Part shown: positions 48,694 through 60,721 of the stretch, in pieces
Layout: each line of letters starts with the position of its first letter
Position numbering within the stretch: position 1 is the first letter of the stretch
Source: Variovorax sp. Root318D1
GTDB lineage: Bacteria; Pseudomonadota; Gammaproteobacteria; Burkholderiales; Burkholderiaceae_C
Length of the DNA stretch: 64,000 nucleotides
Assembly (NCBI RefSeq): GCF_001424835.1
Contig: NZ_LMCQ01000010.1
Location: forward strand, 1-64,000
Direction of reading: 5' to 3'
Program-made: the position numbers and the translations under genes
The notes under the pieces: model-generated
The model's input: the letters and a program-made list of their open reading frames with translations, nothing else
Told to the model about the DNA's origin: nothing
Database searches by the model: none

Positions 48694-50232
48694 ATGACCG
48701 ACCAACTCATTATTTTCGACACCACCTTGCGCGACGGCGAACAATCGCCCGGCGCCTCGATGACGCGCGACGAGAAGCTGCGCATTGCCAAGCAGCTCGA
48801 ACGGCTCAAGGTGGACGTCATCGAGGCCGGCTTTCCGGCCAGTTCGAACGGCGACTTCGAGGCCGTCAAGGCCATTGCCAACGCCATCAAGGATTCGACG
48901 ATTTGCGGCCTCTCTCGCGCCAACGACCGCGACATCTCGCGCGCGGCCGAAGCGCTCAAGGGCGCGGCGCGCGGGCGCATCCACACCTTCATTGCAACGT
49001 CGCCGCTGCACATGGAAAAGAAGCTGCGCATGTCGCCGGACGAGGTGCACGAGCAGGCGAGGCTTGCCGTGCGCTTTGCGCGCAACCTCGTGGCCGACGT
49101 CGAGTTCAGCCCCGAAGACGGCTACCGCAGCGACCCCGATTTTCTCTGCCGCGTGCTCGAGACCGTGATCAATGAGGGCGCCACCACCATCAACGTGCCC
49201 GACACCGTGGGCTACGCCATTCCGGAGCTCTACGGCAACTTCATCAAGATGCTGCGCGAGCGCGTCCCCAACAGCGACAAGGCGATCTGGTCGGTGCATT
49301 GCCACAACGACCTTGGCATGGCGGTGGCCAACTCGCTCGCCGGCGTGAAGATCGGCGGCGCGCGCCAGGTCGAGTGCACGATCAACGGCTTGGGCGAGCG
49401 CGCGGGCAATTGCTCGCTCGAGGAGGTCGTCATGGCCGTGAAGACCCGCAGGGATTACTTCGGCCTCGACCTCAACATCGACACCCAGCACATCGTGGCT
49501 GCGAGCCGCATGGTGAGCCAGACCACGGGCTTCGTGGTGCAGCCGAACAAGGCCGTGGTGGGCGCCAACGCCTTTGCACATGCCTCCGGCATTCACCAGG
49601 ATGGCGTGCTGAAGGCGCGCGACACCTACGAGATCATGCGGGCGGAAGACGTGGGCTGGAGCGCCAACAAGATCGTGCTGGGCAAGCTCAGCGGCCGCAA
49701 TGCATTCAAGCAGCGCCTGCAGGAACTCGGCGTGACGATGGAGAGCGAGGGCGACGTCAACGCCGCTTTCCTGCGCTTCAAGGAACTGGCTGATCGCAAG
49801 TCCGAAATTTTCGACGAAGACATCCTTGCGCTCGTCAGCGCGGAAGAGCATTCGCACGTTGACGAACAGTTTGCTTTTGTTTCTCTTTCGCAGCACAGCG
49901 AAACCGGCGAACGCCCCCATGCAAAGGTTGTTTTCACTGCCCAGGGCAAGGAAGTCACCAGCGAGTCGGACGGTAATGGCCCGGTTGATGCTTCCCTCAA
50001 GGCCATCGAGTCGCATGTCAAGAGCGGCGCCGAGATGGTTCTTTACTCGGTGAATGCGATAAGTGGCTCGACAGAAAGCCAAGGAGAAGTTACAGTTCGG
50101 TTACAAAATGCAGGGCGGGTGGTGAATGGAGTAGGTGCAGACCCGGACATCGTGGTCGCGTCGGCCAAGGCTTATTTGAGTGCGCTCAACAAGCTCCAGA
50201 GCCAAGCTGAGAGAGTGGCGGCACAGGGTTAA
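48694..50232 (+). CDS. leuA: 2-isopropylmalate synthase, short type (second copy)
   Basis: A 512-residue LeuA of the E. coli type, distinct in sequence from the preceding enzyme. It has [21 protein letters not shown] (metal site, about 8-28, given in part), [20 protein letters not shown] with the metal histidines, and [17 protein letters not shown]. The C-terminal regulatory domain (about 390-505) is complete. AAAGGAG lies well before ATG at 48694, 59 bases after the first leuA, so both are probably on one transcript. It could also be a related Re/citramalate-type synthase, but [12 protein letters not shown] and overall length favour LeuA. Confidence 0.92.
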   Translation: MTDQLIIFDTTLRDGEQSPGASMTRDEKLRIAKQLERLKVDVIEAGFPASSNGDFEAVKAIANAIKDSTICGLSRANDRDISRAAEALKGAARGRIHTFIATSPLHMEKKLRMSPDEVHEQARLAVRFARNLVADVEFSPEDGYRSDPDFLCRVLETVINEGATTINVPDTVGYAIPELYGNFIKMLRERVPNSDKAIWSVHCHNDLGMAVANSLAGVKIGGARQVECTINGLGERAGNCSLEEVVMAVKTRRDYFGLDLNIDTQHIVAASRMVSQTTGFVVQPNKAVVGANAFAHASGIHQDGVLKARDTYEIMRAEDVGWSANKIVLGKLSGRNAFKQRLQELGVTMESEGDVNAAFLRFKELADRKSEIFDEDILALVSAEEHSHVDEQFAFVSLSQHSETGERPHAKVVFTAQGKEVTSESDGNGPVDASLKAIESHVKSGAEMVLYSVNAISGSTESQGEVTVRLQNAGRVVNGVGADPDIVVASAKAYLSALNKLQSQAERVAAQG

Positions 50233-50340
50233 GTTTACTGCCCATCCTAAGTTAAGAAAGGGATGCAAGTAACTGATATTGCGTGCCTTTTTTGATTTGG
50301 ATACACTGCGGTTCTCATTTTCGCCGCTGGAGATTTATAA

Positions 50341-51510
50341 ATGCCCGAAGCCCGTCTCCGCCGAGTTTCCAGCCAGCGGTTCCTACCCGCAGTCAAATTC
50401 ATCGCCGTCGCGTTCTGCACGACGGCGTTTTTGCTGTCCGGAGCGCAGGCCGCCAAGAAGGAACAAAAACCAAGCGCCGCCAAGACCTCGCTGACCAAGA
50501 AGGCCGCGGGTCCTGTGCCGGTTGAAGTCAAACGGCGAACTGCCAAGGCCGACCGCAGCGAGAAAGTCGTTCGCGGTGGCCGCAATGTCGTGGCTTCCAT
50601 CCGCCAGAAAAATGGCCGGACCGTGGTCGCTGTGCAGCGTCGTTCGGTGGTTCGCGTCGAAACGCCCGCGCGCCAGTCCTTTGGCCAGTTGGCCGGACTG
50701 CACGGAACTGACGACGTGCTCGACCTGAAGTCGAGCGTTGCGCTGGTGATCGACCAGGACACGCACGAAGTGCTGTTCAGCAAGAACGACCATGCGGTGC
50801 TTCCGATTGCATCGCTCACCAAGCTCATGACCGGACTGCTGATCAGTGAAGCGCGTCTTCCCAATGACGAGCTGATCACCATCACCCAGGACGATGTCGA
50901 CACCGAGAAGGGCAGCCGCTCGCGCCTGACGGTCGGCACCACGCTGCCCCGCGGTGAGCTTCTGCATCTCGCCCTGATGTCGAGTGAAAACCGCGCAGCG
51001 CATGCCTTGGGCCGCACCTATCCCGGCGGCCTTGCAACCTTCGTGAGCATCATGAACGCCAAGGCCAAGATGCTCGGCATGAAGGACACGCGATACGTGG
51101 AGCCTACGGGCCTCTCGAGCCGCAACCAGTCGAGCGCGCAAGACCTGGCGCTGCTCGTCAATGCCGCCTATTCCGACGCCACGGTGCGCTCGCTTTCAAC
51201 GTCGCCCGAGTACCAGGTCGAAGTCGGCAACCGCGTGCTGCAGTTCAACACCACGAATCGTCTGGTGAAGAGCCCCGATTGGGAAATCGGTGTGCAGAAG
51301 ACGGGCTACATCTCCGAAGCCGGCCAGTGCCTCGTGATGCAGGCCAAGGTGGCCGGGCGCAAGCTCATCATGGTGTTCCTGGATTCGGCCGGCAAGTTCA
51401 GCCGTATCGCCGATGCGGAACGCGTTCGCCGCTGGGTCGAGGCCACGCATGCCTCCACAGGCACGCCGGCTGCCGCGTCGCGCGCTCCCAGCTTCCAGGT
51501 GGCTGGCTGA
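50341..51510 (+). CDS. pbpG: D-alanyl-D-alanine endopeptidase (PBP7 type, peptidase S11)
   Basis: A periplasmic low-molecular-mass penicillin-binding protein that cuts peptidoglycan cross-links. The signal peptide (AVKFIAVAFCTTAFLLSGAQA) is followed by a basic Lys/Ala-rich stretch of about 80 residues, then the serine hydrolase domain with S158-L-T-K161, S215-E-N217 and K320-T-G322. Length 389 is longer than E. coli PbpG (about 310), mainly because of the basic linker. A TATAA-rich stretch precedes the ATG at 50341. Confidence 0.92.
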   Translation: MPEARLRRVSSQRFLPAVKFIAVAFCTTAFLLSGAQAAKKEQKPSAAKTSLTKKAAGPVPVEVKRRTAKADRSEKVVRGGRNVVASIRQKNGRTVVAVQRRSVVRVETPARQSFGQLAGLHGTDDVLDLKSSVALVIDQDTHEVLFSKNDHAVLPIASLTKLMTGLLISEARLPNDELITITQDDVDTEKGSRSRLTVGTTLPRGELLHLALMSSENRAAHALGRTYPGGLATFVSIMNAKAKMLGMKDTRYVEPTGLSSRNQSSAQDLALLVNAAYSDATVRSLSTSPEYQVEVGNRVLQFNTTNRLVKSPDWEIGVQKTGYISEAGQCLVMQAKVAGRKLIMVFLDSAGKFSRIADAERVRRWVEATHASTGTPAAASRAPSFQVAG

Positions 51511-51516
51511 TCTGAC

Positions 51517-51538
51517 ACCGGCCCTGAAAAGGGCCGGT
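51517..51538 (+). terminator. Hairpin after pbpG
   Basis: ACCGGCCCT-GAAA-AGGGCCGGT is a perfect nine-base stem with a stable GNRA tetraloop, 6 bases after the pbpG stop. There is no T-run, yet it probably marks the transcript end between convergent genes. Confidence 0.6.
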
Positions 51539-51563
51539 CGACCGCATGCGCCGCAGGCTTGGG

Positions 51564-52403
51564 TCAGGCCGTGGCTGAAGAAGATCCGCTGCCGTCCGCC
51601 GCAGCTCCCCTGGACGCCACCGCGGCGGCGTCCTTATAGCCCAGCGCTCCCGAGATTTCGTTTGCTGTGGCCTGCAGCTTGGGCAGCCATCCTTCGTCCA
51701 GCCGATCGGCAGGCGCAGAGATCGATAGTCCCGCCACCAGCTTGCCCTGGTCGTCGTAGATGCCGGCGGCCATGCAGCGCACTCCCAGTTCCAGCTCTTC
51801 GTTGTCGCGCGCAATGCCGTACTGGCGTGCCTTCGACAACTCGCGCTCCAGCGCGGGCAGCTGCGTGATGCTGTTGCGTGTGTGTCCCGCCAGTCCGGTT
51901 CGGGTGGCATAGCTGCGCACGCGCTGCGGATCGTCCGCCGCAAGAAACAGCTTGCCGGTCGACGTCAGGTGCAGGGCTGCACGGCCGCCGATGGCTCGCA
52001 CCACCTGCATGCCGGACCGCTCGCTGTAGGAGCGCTCGATGTAGACGATTTCGTCACCCTGCCGCATGCTGAGGTTGACCGGCTGCTGCGTGAGCTTGTG
52101 CAGCTCTCGCATCGGTCCCAGCGCGGCATCGCGCACATTGAGCCGCCCCTTCACAAGGTTGCCGAGCTCCAGCAACCGCATGCCGAGCCGGTAGCTCCCG
52201 GCCTCAGGCCGGTCTACAAAGCGGCCGACCGCCAGGTCGTTGAGGATGCGGTGCGTGGTGGAGGGGTGCAGGCCGGTCTTTTCGCTGATTTCCTTCAGCG
52301 AGATGGCCTCCTCGCGCGAGGCGAGCACGTCGATCAGCGCGAACATGCGCTCGATCACCTGGATGACTGGAACGGCAGGAACGTCGGATTGGGTTTTTCT
52401 CAT
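51564..52403 (-). CDS. IclR family transcriptional regulator
   Basis: A 279-residue regulator. The winged helix-turn-helix (RMFALIDVLASREEAISLKE, then KTGLHPSTTHRILNDL, about 19-57) is followed by the effector domain with YIERSYSERSGMQVV, LTSTGKLFLA and DNEELELGVRCMAAGIYDDQ. The last 20 residues are Ala/Ser-rich. Target genes are not adjacent in an obvious way; it lies 30 bases downstream of bpt on the same strand. The effector is unknown. Confidence 0.9.
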   Translation of the reverse strand: MRKTQSDVPAVPVIQVIERMFALIDVLASREEAISLKEISEKTGLHPSTTHRILNDLAVGRFVDRPEAGSYRLGMRLLELGNLVKGRLNVRDAALGPMRELHKLTQQPVNLSMRQGDEIVYIERSYSERSGMQVVRAIGGRAALHLTSTGKLFLAADDPQRVRSYATRTGLAGHTRNSITQLPALERELSKARQYGIARDNEELELGVRCMAAGIYDDQGKLVAGLSISAPADRLDEGWLPKLQATANEISGALGYKDAAAVASRGAAADGSGSSSATA

Positions 52404-52433
52404 GGCGCGATGCGGTGTGGACCGGGCGCCATT

Positions 52434-53267
52434 TTACCTTGTGAAATCGTCTGACGCTTGCCAGCGTCCGTCGATCAGCAGTTCATGGGGACTGAAGCGC
52501 GCCTTGTAGTTCATCTTGGCGCTGCCTTCGATCCAGTAGCCCAGGTAGACGTGCGGCAGGCCCAGCTTGCGCGCTTGTTCGATCTGCCAGAGCACGCTGT
52601 AGGTGCCATAGCCAGTGGACGAGGCCCCCACGCTCGGCACTGCGTGCTCTCGCTGCCCCCCGAGGGAGGCGTCCGCTTGCTTGGGGCGGCCCGGCGCTTC
52701 GCGGCTCCCCGGCTCGTAGAAGGTATAGACCGCCGAGATGCCGTCGTTCAGAACATCCAGGATCGACACCATCCGCAGCGCACCGGCGCTGCCGTCGGGC
52801 AGCGTCTCGCGAAACTCCACCAGCCTGGAATTGACCCGGCTTTGCAGCAGGAACTGGGTGTACTGGTCGATGCTGTCGTGGTCCATGCCGCCGCCGGCAT
52901 GGCGGCCGTTCTGGTAGCGGAGGTAGAGCTGGTAGTGCTCGGGAACGAAGCACAGCTTGAGCACACGGGCCTGCAGCTCCTTGTGCTGCTTTGCGGCGCG
53001 GCGCTGGCTGCGAGTGGGCCGGAAGCTGTTGACCAGCACGCGCAGCGGGATGCAGGCGCGGCAGCCGTCGCAATAGGGCCTGTAGGTGAACATTCCGCTG
53101 CGCCGGAAGCCGCTGAGCACGAGGTCGGAGTAGGCGTCGTTGTGAATCAGGTGGCTGGGCGTGGCCACCTGCGACCGAGCCTGGCGATCGGGCAGGTAGC
53201 TGCAGGGGTAGGGCGCCGTCGCGTAGAACTGCAGCGTGTGAAGCGGGAGATCCTTGAGGTGCGTCAC
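52434..53267 (-). CDS. bpt: Aspartate/glutamate leucyltransferase with an in-frame insertion
   Basis: An N-end-rule enzyme of the ATE fold that adds leucine to proteins starting with Asp or Glu, marking them for ClpAP. The 277-residue protein has [15 protein letters not shown] at the N-terminus, [20 protein letters not shown] with its cysteine cluster, [31 protein letters not shown] and [20 protein letters not shown]. Normal members run directly from SAVYTFYEP to GYGTY; here about 30 extra residues (187-216, [20 protein letters not shown] onwards) are inserted, encoded by a GC-rich repeat. The frame stays open. Its start overlaps the aat stop (ATGA). Confidence 0.88.
   Translation of the reverse strand: MTHLKDLPLHTLQFYATAPYPCSYLPDRQARSQVATPSHLIHNDAYSDLVLSGFRRSGMFTYRPYCDGCRACIPLRVLVNSFRPTRSQRRAAKQHKELQARVLKLCFVPEHYQLYLRYQNGRHAGGGMDHDSIDQYTQFLLQSRVNSRLVEFRETLPDGSAGALRMVSILDVLNDGISAVYTFYEPGSREAPGRPKQADASLGGQREHAVPSVGASSTGYGTYSVLWQIEQARKLGLPHVYLGYWIEGSAKMNYKARFSPHELLIDGRWQASDDFTR
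52620..52709. repeat. GC-rich repeat inserted inside bpt
   Basis: On the plus strand this stretch includes CCCCCACGCTCGGCACTGCG, CTCGCTGCCCCCCGAGGGAG and TTGCTTGGGGCGGCCCGGCG, the form of a short dispersed palindromic repeat I recall between genes in Acidovorax, Variovorax and relatives. Here it lies inside a coding region with length kept to a multiple of three. Confidence 0.6.
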
Positions 53268-54019
53268 GTCGATTCAGAAGGCCGCGTGGAAAGGAGTTCT
53301 GCCCAGTATACGGGCTCGAAATGCCACTGTGGGCCCTCTTGTTCGCGTGCCTTGGCCACGTGCGCGACGAAGCTCGCGCGAGACATCTCCCGGGCTCCCA
53401 GGCTTGCCAGGTGCGAGGTGTTCTGCTGGCAGTCGATCATGCGCACCTGGAAGCGGCGGCACAGGCACACCAGCGCCGCCAGGGCGACCTTCGAGGCATC
53501 CGGGCGGCGGGTGAACATCGATTCGCCGAACACCGCACGGCCGAGCCCCACGCAGTAGAGCCCGCCAGCAAGCTTGCCGTCGACCCACGTCTCCACGCTG
53601 TGTGCGTGGCCGGCCCGATGCAGCGCCATGTAGGCGTTCACCATGTCCGGGACGATCCATGTGCCCGACTGGCCGGTGCGCGGTGATTGCGAACAGGCCT
53701 TGATGACCGCCGCAAAATCGCAGTCGATGCGCACCTCGCAGCCGGGCGTTTGTGCGAAGCGGGCGAGGGTCTTGCGCAGAGACCTGTGGAGCTTGAATTC
53801 GGCCACCTGGAGCACCATGCGCGGGTCCGGGCTCCACCAGAGAATCGGCTGGTCTTCGCTGAACCACGGGAACACGCAGCGGCTGTAGGCCTGCACCAGC
53901 GTGTCCACGTCGAGCGCACCTCCGGCGGCAAGCAGGCCGGGTACGGGGTCGGCCTCGCCCCAGGCGGATGAAGGATCAGGCAGTGCGTCGCCGGGTTCGA
54001 GCCAAGGCAGTTGTTGCAT
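53264..54019 (-). CDS. aat: Leucyl/phenylalanyl-tRNA-protein transferase
   Basis: Adds Leu or Phe to proteins with N-terminal Lys or Arg, making them ClpAP substrates. The 251-residue protein shows [11 protein letters not shown] at the start, [26 protein letters not shown]-type [20 protein letters not shown] (residues about 48-67), [40 protein letters not shown] and [16 protein letters not shown] at 54019 is preferred to 54055. It overlaps bpt by four bases, so both N-end-rule transferases are made together. Confidence 0.94.
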   Translation of the reverse strand: MQQLPWLEPGDALPDPSSAWGEADPVPGLLAAGGALDVDTLVQAYSRCVFPWFSEDQPILWWSPDPRMVLQVAEFKLHRSLRKTLARFAQTPGCEVRIDCDFAAVIKACSQSPRTGQSGTWIVPDMVNAYMALHRAGHAHSVETWVDGKLAGGLYCVGLGRAVFGESMFTRRPDASKVALAALVCLCRRFQVRMIDCQQNTSHLASLGAREMSRASFVAHVAKAREQEGPQWHFEPVYWAELLSTRPSEST

Positions 54020-54243
54020 GGCCGTAGGTATACACGGCTTCGCGGCGCGCTTCATCTGGCTGAAGAAAATGGCTGTTCTTCAGTGGGACGGCGACAGATT
54101 TCGCCTGCGAGCCGCAGGCTCCGCGCGCGAAGCGCACAGGAATATTCCAGAGCCCATATAGTGCTGCTTCCATCTGCTCTCCATGGCACCCCGCAAGGCA
54201 GGTGTTGCCTGGCGGGCGCCGCCAGCCCAAGAGGACCATCTCG

Positions 54244-56574
54244 TTGACCACTGAATCCAACCCCACGCGTTTCGGCAGCGGCCATGCAGTGCGCCGCCTC
54301 GAGGACGAGAGCCTGCTGGCAGGCCAAGGCCGCTACACAGACGACGTCACCTTTCCCGGCCAGGCGCATCTGGTGTTCCTGCGGTCTCCGTATCCGCACG
54401 CGCGCATCGTCTCGATCGATATCTCGGCCGCGGCCGCCATGCCCGGCGTGCTGCGCGTGCTCACCGGCGCGGAACTGGCCGAGGCAGGCGTCAAGCCGCT
54501 GCCGGGTGCCGCAGGCTTCAAGCGGGCCGACGGCAGCGATTGCGCAAGCGCCCCGAGGTTTGCCATGGCGCACGAGAGAGCCCGTTTCGTGGGTGAGGCG
54601 GTGGCGGCGGTGGTGGCCGAAACGGTCCAGCAGGCGCGCGATGCCGCCGAGGCCGTGGTGGTCGACTATGAAGAACTTCCCATGGTGGTCGATCTCGCAA
54701 GCGCAACCGCCGACGGGGCGCCACTGCTGTGCGAGGAGGCCACGGGCAACATCGCCGCCGAGATGCGCCACGGCAGCAGCGACGCCGCGGCGGCCGCCTT
54801 TGCCAAGGCGAAACACGTGGTGGCGCTCGACGTGGTCAACCAGCGCGTCGTGGCACTCACCATCGAGCCCCGCTCGGTGCTGGCCGCGCCTGACGCCGAA
54901 TCCGGGCGCCTCACCATCCGCATGAGCACCCAAATGCCGTCGGGCGTGCGCGATTCGATCTGCGCCGCCATCGGCCTTGCCAAGGAAAAGGTGCGTGTGG
55001 TGGTGGGCGACGTTGGCGGCGGCTTCGGCATGAAGACCGGCGCCTATCCCGAAGACATCGCGGTGGCCTATGCCGCGCTGCAGGTCAAGCGCCCGGTGAA
55101 ATGGGTGGCCGACCGCAGCGAGGAGTTTCTTTCGAGCGCACATGGCCGGGACATCGAGGCCAAGGCCGAACTCGCGCTCGATGCCGACGGAAAAATTCTT
55201 GCGCTGCGCATCAAGACGCTCGCCAACGTGGGGGCCTATGCCACCGGCACCGGCGTTGCGATCCAGCTTCTCATCGGTCCGTGGGTGCAGACCAGCGTCT
55301 ACAACATCCAGACCATCGACTTCCATTTCAAGGCGGTGCTTACCAACACCGCTCCCACGGGCGCCTATCGCGGCGCGGGCCGGCCCGAAGCCATCTTCAC
55401 CATCGAACGGCTGATGGACGAGGCCGCGCGCCAGACCGGCATTGACCGCGTCGAACTGCGCCGCCGCAACTTCATCCGCCCCGAGCAGATGCCCTACACC
55501 AACCCGATGGCGCAGACCTACGACACGGGCAAGTTCGAGTCGGTGATGGACCAGGCAATGGCGCTGTCCGACTGGAATGGTTTCGAGGCCCGGGCGGCCG
55601 AGTCGGCCGGCCGGGGCAGGTATCGCGGCCTCGGTATTGCGACCTTTCTGGAGTGGACCGGCGGCAATGTATTTGAAGAGCGCGTCACGGTCTCGGTGCA
55701 GGCCGACGGCGTGATCGAAGTGTTCTCCGCTGTCAACGCCATGGGTCAGGGCATTGCCACCTCGCTCGCACAGCTGGCCGTCGATGCCTTCGGCGTGCCG
55801 ATCGAGAAGGTGCGCGTGGTGCTCGGCGATACCGATCGCGGCGACGGCTTCGGAAGCGCCGGTTCCCGCTCGCTGTTCACCGGCGGCTCGGCGGTCCGCA
55901 TCGGCGCCGAACGCACCATCGACAAGGCACGCGAACTCGCGGCGCAAGAGTTCGAGGCGGCGGTCGACGACGTGACCTACACGAGCGGCGTGTTCACCGT
56001 GGCCGGCACCGACCTGGCTCTCGACCTGTTCGAGTTGGCGGGCAAGCAGCCCGAGCGCGAGATCTTCGTCGACTCCACCAGCACCGTCGCCGGCCCGACC
56101 TGGCCCAACGGCTGCCACATCTGCGAGATCGAGCTCGATCCGCCGACCGGCGAGATCGCCGTGGTGGCCTACAGCTCGGTCAACGACGTGGGCCGCGTGA
56201 TCAACCCACTGATCGTGCGCGGCCAGCTCGAAGGCGGCGCGGTGCAGGGCATTGGGCAGGCGCTGTACGAGCAGGTGGTGTACGACAAGGAAACTGGCCA
56301 GCCCGTCACCGGCAGCCTCATGGACTACGCCGCACCGCGCGCGGACATCGTCCAGACGCTGTTCCATATGGAAATGGACGAGTCGACCCCGTGCGCCAAC
56401 AACCCGCTGGGCGTGAAAGGCGTGGGCGAGCTGGGCACCATTGGAGCCACGCCGACCATCGTCAACGCCGTGGCCGATGCCTTCGCACGCAATGGCCTTG
56501 CGAACGGCACGCCGCGCCTGCACATGCCGCTGAGCCCGTCTCGGGTCTGGCAGGCCATGCACACTGTGGACTGA
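54244..56574 (+). CDS. Xanthine dehydrogenase-family molybdenum hydroxylase, large subunit
   Basis: A 776-residue molybdopterin-binding subunit of the aldehyde oxidase/xanthine dehydrogenase type. It starts with the alpha/beta hammerhead domain (about 15-125, VGEAVAAVVAETVQQARDA) and has the cofactor motifs GGGFGMKTGAYPEDI, GAYRGAGRPEAIFTIERLMD and a C-terminal KGVGELGTIGATP with the catalytic glutamate. AYRGAGRPEA, not AYxCSFR, rules out true CO dehydrogenase. Oxidation of an aldehyde or N-heterocycle is likely. No FeS (small) or FAD (medium) subunit gene is adjacent, although such enzymes normally need them. The start is TTG at 54244 after AAGAGGA. The AraC gene follows. Confidence 0.9.
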   Translation: MTTESNPTRFGSGHAVRRLEDESLLAGQGRYTDDVTFPGQAHLVFLRSPYPHARIVSIDISAAAAMPGVLRVLTGAELAEAGVKPLPGAAGFKRADGSDCASAPRFAMAHERARFVGEAVAAVVAETVQQARDAAEAVVVDYEELPMVVDLASATADGAPLLCEEATGNIAAEMRHGSSDAAAAAFAKAKHVVALDVVNQRVVALTIEPRSVLAAPDAESGRLTIRMSTQMPSGVRDSICAAIGLAKEKVRVVVGDVGGGFGMKTGAYPEDIAVAYAALQVKRPVKWVADRSEEFLSSAHGRDIEAKAELALDADGKILALRIKTLANVGAYATGTGVAIQLLIGPWVQTSVYNIQTIDFHFKAVLTNTAPTGAYRGAGRPEAIFTIERLMDEAARQTGIDRVELRRRNFIRPEQMPYTNPMAQTYDTGKFESVMDQAMALSDWNGFEARAAESAGRGRYRGLGIATFLEWTGGNVFEERVTVSVQADGVIEVFSAVNAMGQGIATSLAQLAVDAFGVPIEKVRVVLGDTDRGDGFGSAGSRSLFTGGSAVRIGAERTIDKARELAAQEFEAAVDDVTYTSGVFTVAGTDLALDLFELAGKQPEREIFVDSTSTVAGPTWPNGCHICEIELDPPTGEIAVVAYSSVNDVGRVINPLIVRGQLEGGAVQGIGQALYEQVVYDKETGQPVTGSLMDYAAPRADIVQTLFHMEMDESTPCANNPLGVKGVGELGTIGATPTIVNAVADAFARNGLANGTPRLHMPLSPSRVWQAMHTVD

Positions 56575-56605
56575 GGCTTGGGGCGCTCGTCGCGGGTGAA
56601 TTGGA

Positions 56606-57496
56606 ATGCTCGTCACCACCGAACTGCAGACCGAACCCATCCGCGTGTCCAGCTACCGCTGCGACGCGGGCCCCGACGCGCAGCCGTTCGCCGAGATGCA
56701 CGTCGACTACTCCGTGTCGTACGTGCGAAAGGGAAGCTTCGGCTATCGCACGCGCGGCCGCGCCTATGAGCTGGTGGCCGGCTCGGTGCTGGTGGGCTGC
56801 CCGGGCGAGGAGTACGTCTGCACGCACGACCATCACGTCTGCGGCGACGAATGCCTGGCTTTCCACCTGTCGCCTGGCTTCGTCGACCTGATCGGCGGCG
56901 ATCAGCGGACCTGGCGCACCGCGGGGCTGCCGCCGCTGCCCGAACTCATGGTGCTCGGCGAACTCGCGCAGGTGGCGACCGAGAGCCCGACTGACATCGG
57001 CCTGGACGAACTCGGCATGTGCTTTGCCAGCCGGTTCGTCGAAGTGGCGAGCGGACGCAGCAAGCCGGCACCCCAGCCAGCCGCTCCGCGCGACAGGCGC
57101 CGCGCGGTGGATGCCGCCCTATGGATCGATGCGAACTCGCACGACGACATCGGCCTTGAAAGCGCGGCGTCCGAAGCCGGCCTGAGCTCGTTCCATTTCC
57201 TGCGCCTCTTCTCGCAGGTGCTCGGCGTCACGCCGCACCAGTACCTGGTTCGCTCCAGGCTGCGCCACGCGGCGCGCCTGCTCGCAGACGATGACCGGCC
57301 GGTAACCGACGTGGCCCTGGACGTTGGCTTTGCCGACCTGAGCAACTTCGTTCGCACGTTTGGCCGTGCGGCTGGTGTCTCGCCGCGTGGCTTTCGACAA
57401 GCCGCCAAGGGCGACCGCAAGATTTTCCAAGACCGGTTGGCAGCCTTGCTCGAAGATGAGCGCCTGATTCATTCATCGAGGGCGAACCGCCACTGA
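56606..57496 (+). CDS. AraC family transcriptional regulator
   Basis: A 296-residue regulator. The N-terminal 120 residues look like a cupin-type sensor ([20 protein letters not shown], then [19 protein letters not shown]). The C-terminal domain holds two helix-turn-helix motifs: [20 protein letters not shown] and [20 protein letters not shown], the latter ending in the AraC signature. It starts 32 bases after the molybdenum hydroxylase gene and 12 bases before the SRPBCC gene, so it may control one or both. Confidence 0.9.
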   Translation: MLVTTELQTEPIRVSSYRCDAGPDAQPFAEMHVDYSVSYVRKGSFGYRTRGRAYELVAGSVLVGCPGEEYVCTHDHHVCGDECLAFHLSPGFVDLIGGDQRTWRTAGLPPLPELMVLGELAQVATESPTDIGLDELGMCFASRFVEVASGRSKPAPQPAAPRDRRRAVDAALWIDANSHDDIGLESAASEAGLSSFHFLRLFSQVLGVTPHQYLVRSRLRHAARLLADDDRPVTDVALDVGFADLSNFVRTFGRAAGVSPRGFRQAAKGDRKIFQDRLAALLEDERLIHSSRANRH

Positions 57497-57507
57497 GGCG
57501 CACAACC

Positions 57508-60007
<2,500 letters not shown>

Positions 60008-60061
60008 TCTGAACTTCCGCGCTACCGCTGCCTCGAATCCCGACAACGGACCAAGACAACC

Positions 60062-60721
60062 ATGCGACTCCTGCTACTCGAAGACGACGTGATGATCGGC
60101 GAAGCCGTGCTCGACCTGCTGCGCGCCGAGCAGTACGCCGTGGACTGGGTGAAAGACGGCGATGCGGCCGAGTCTGCTCTGCGCACCCAGCACTACGACC
60201 TGGTGCTGCTCGATCTGGGCGTGCCGCGCCGCGACGGCCTGGAGGTGCTGCGGAGCCTGCGTGCCCGCAAGCAGCGGATGCCCGTGCTGATTGCCACCGC
60301 GCGGGACTCGGTGCAGCAGCGCATCGAAGGGCTTGATGCGGGCGCCGACGACTACGTGCTCAAGCCCTATGACCTGGACGAACTGCTGGCCCGCATCCGC
60401 GCCTTGCTGCGCCGTGCCGCCGGGCGCGCCGAGCCGGTGTACGAGCACATGGGCGTGAGCATCAACCCCGCCACCCGCGAGGTTTCGGTGGGCGGGCAGC
60501 CGGTGGTGCTGTCGGCGCGCGAGTGGGCCGTGCTCGAGCCGCTGATCGCGCGGCCCGGCATGGTGCTGTCGCGTGCCCAGTTGGAGGAAAAGCTCTACAG
60601 CTGGAAGGACGAAATCAGCAGCAATGCCGTCGAGGTTTACGTGCACGGCCTGCGCAAGAAGCTGGGCGCCGAGCTGATCAGAAACGTGCGAGGCGTAGGC
60701 TACATGGTGCCGAAGGCATGA
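60062..60721 (+). CDS. OmpR-family response regulator (QseB/PmrA-like)
   Basis: A 219-residue two-component regulator. The receiver has acidic pair ED at 7-9, phospho-acceptor D51 (LLDLGVPRRDG), and K101 (LKPYDLDELLARIRALLRR). The winged-helix output domain (about 125-219) ends AVEVYVHGLRKKLGAELIRN followed by VRGVGYMVPK. Sequence style is that of QseB/PmrA/TctD regulators. The kinase gene overlaps its stop (ATGA). A TTAAGC direct repeat upstream of the nearby protease gene is a likely target. Confidence 0.92.
   Translation: MRLLLLEDDVMIGEAVLDLLRAEQYAVDWVKDGDAAESALRTQHYDLVLLDLGVPRRDGLEVLRSLRARKQRMPVLIATARDSVQQRIEGLDAGADDYVLKPYDLDELLARIRALLRRAAGRAEPVYEHMGVSINPATREVSVGGQPVVLSAREWAVLEPLIARPGMVLSRAQLEEKLYSWKDEISSNAVEVYVHGLRKKLGAELIRNVRGVGYMVPKA

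Noticed and set aside
48694..50232. Homocitrate or citramalate synthase instead of a second LeuA
   Set aside because: Length, the [12 protein letters not shown] motif and a complete C-terminal domain fit LeuA best, though substrate range was not tested.
54244..56574. Possible carbon monoxide dehydrogenase large subunit
   Set aside because: The active-site loop reads AYRGAGRPEA instead of AYxCSFR, and no CoxM or CoxS genes are adjacent.
54052..56640. 862-codon minus-strand frame antisense to the molybdenum hydroxylase gene
   Set aside because: Its His/Arg/Gly-rich product matches no family and the plus-strand frame has clear catalytic motifs; long antisense frames are expected in GC-rich DNA.
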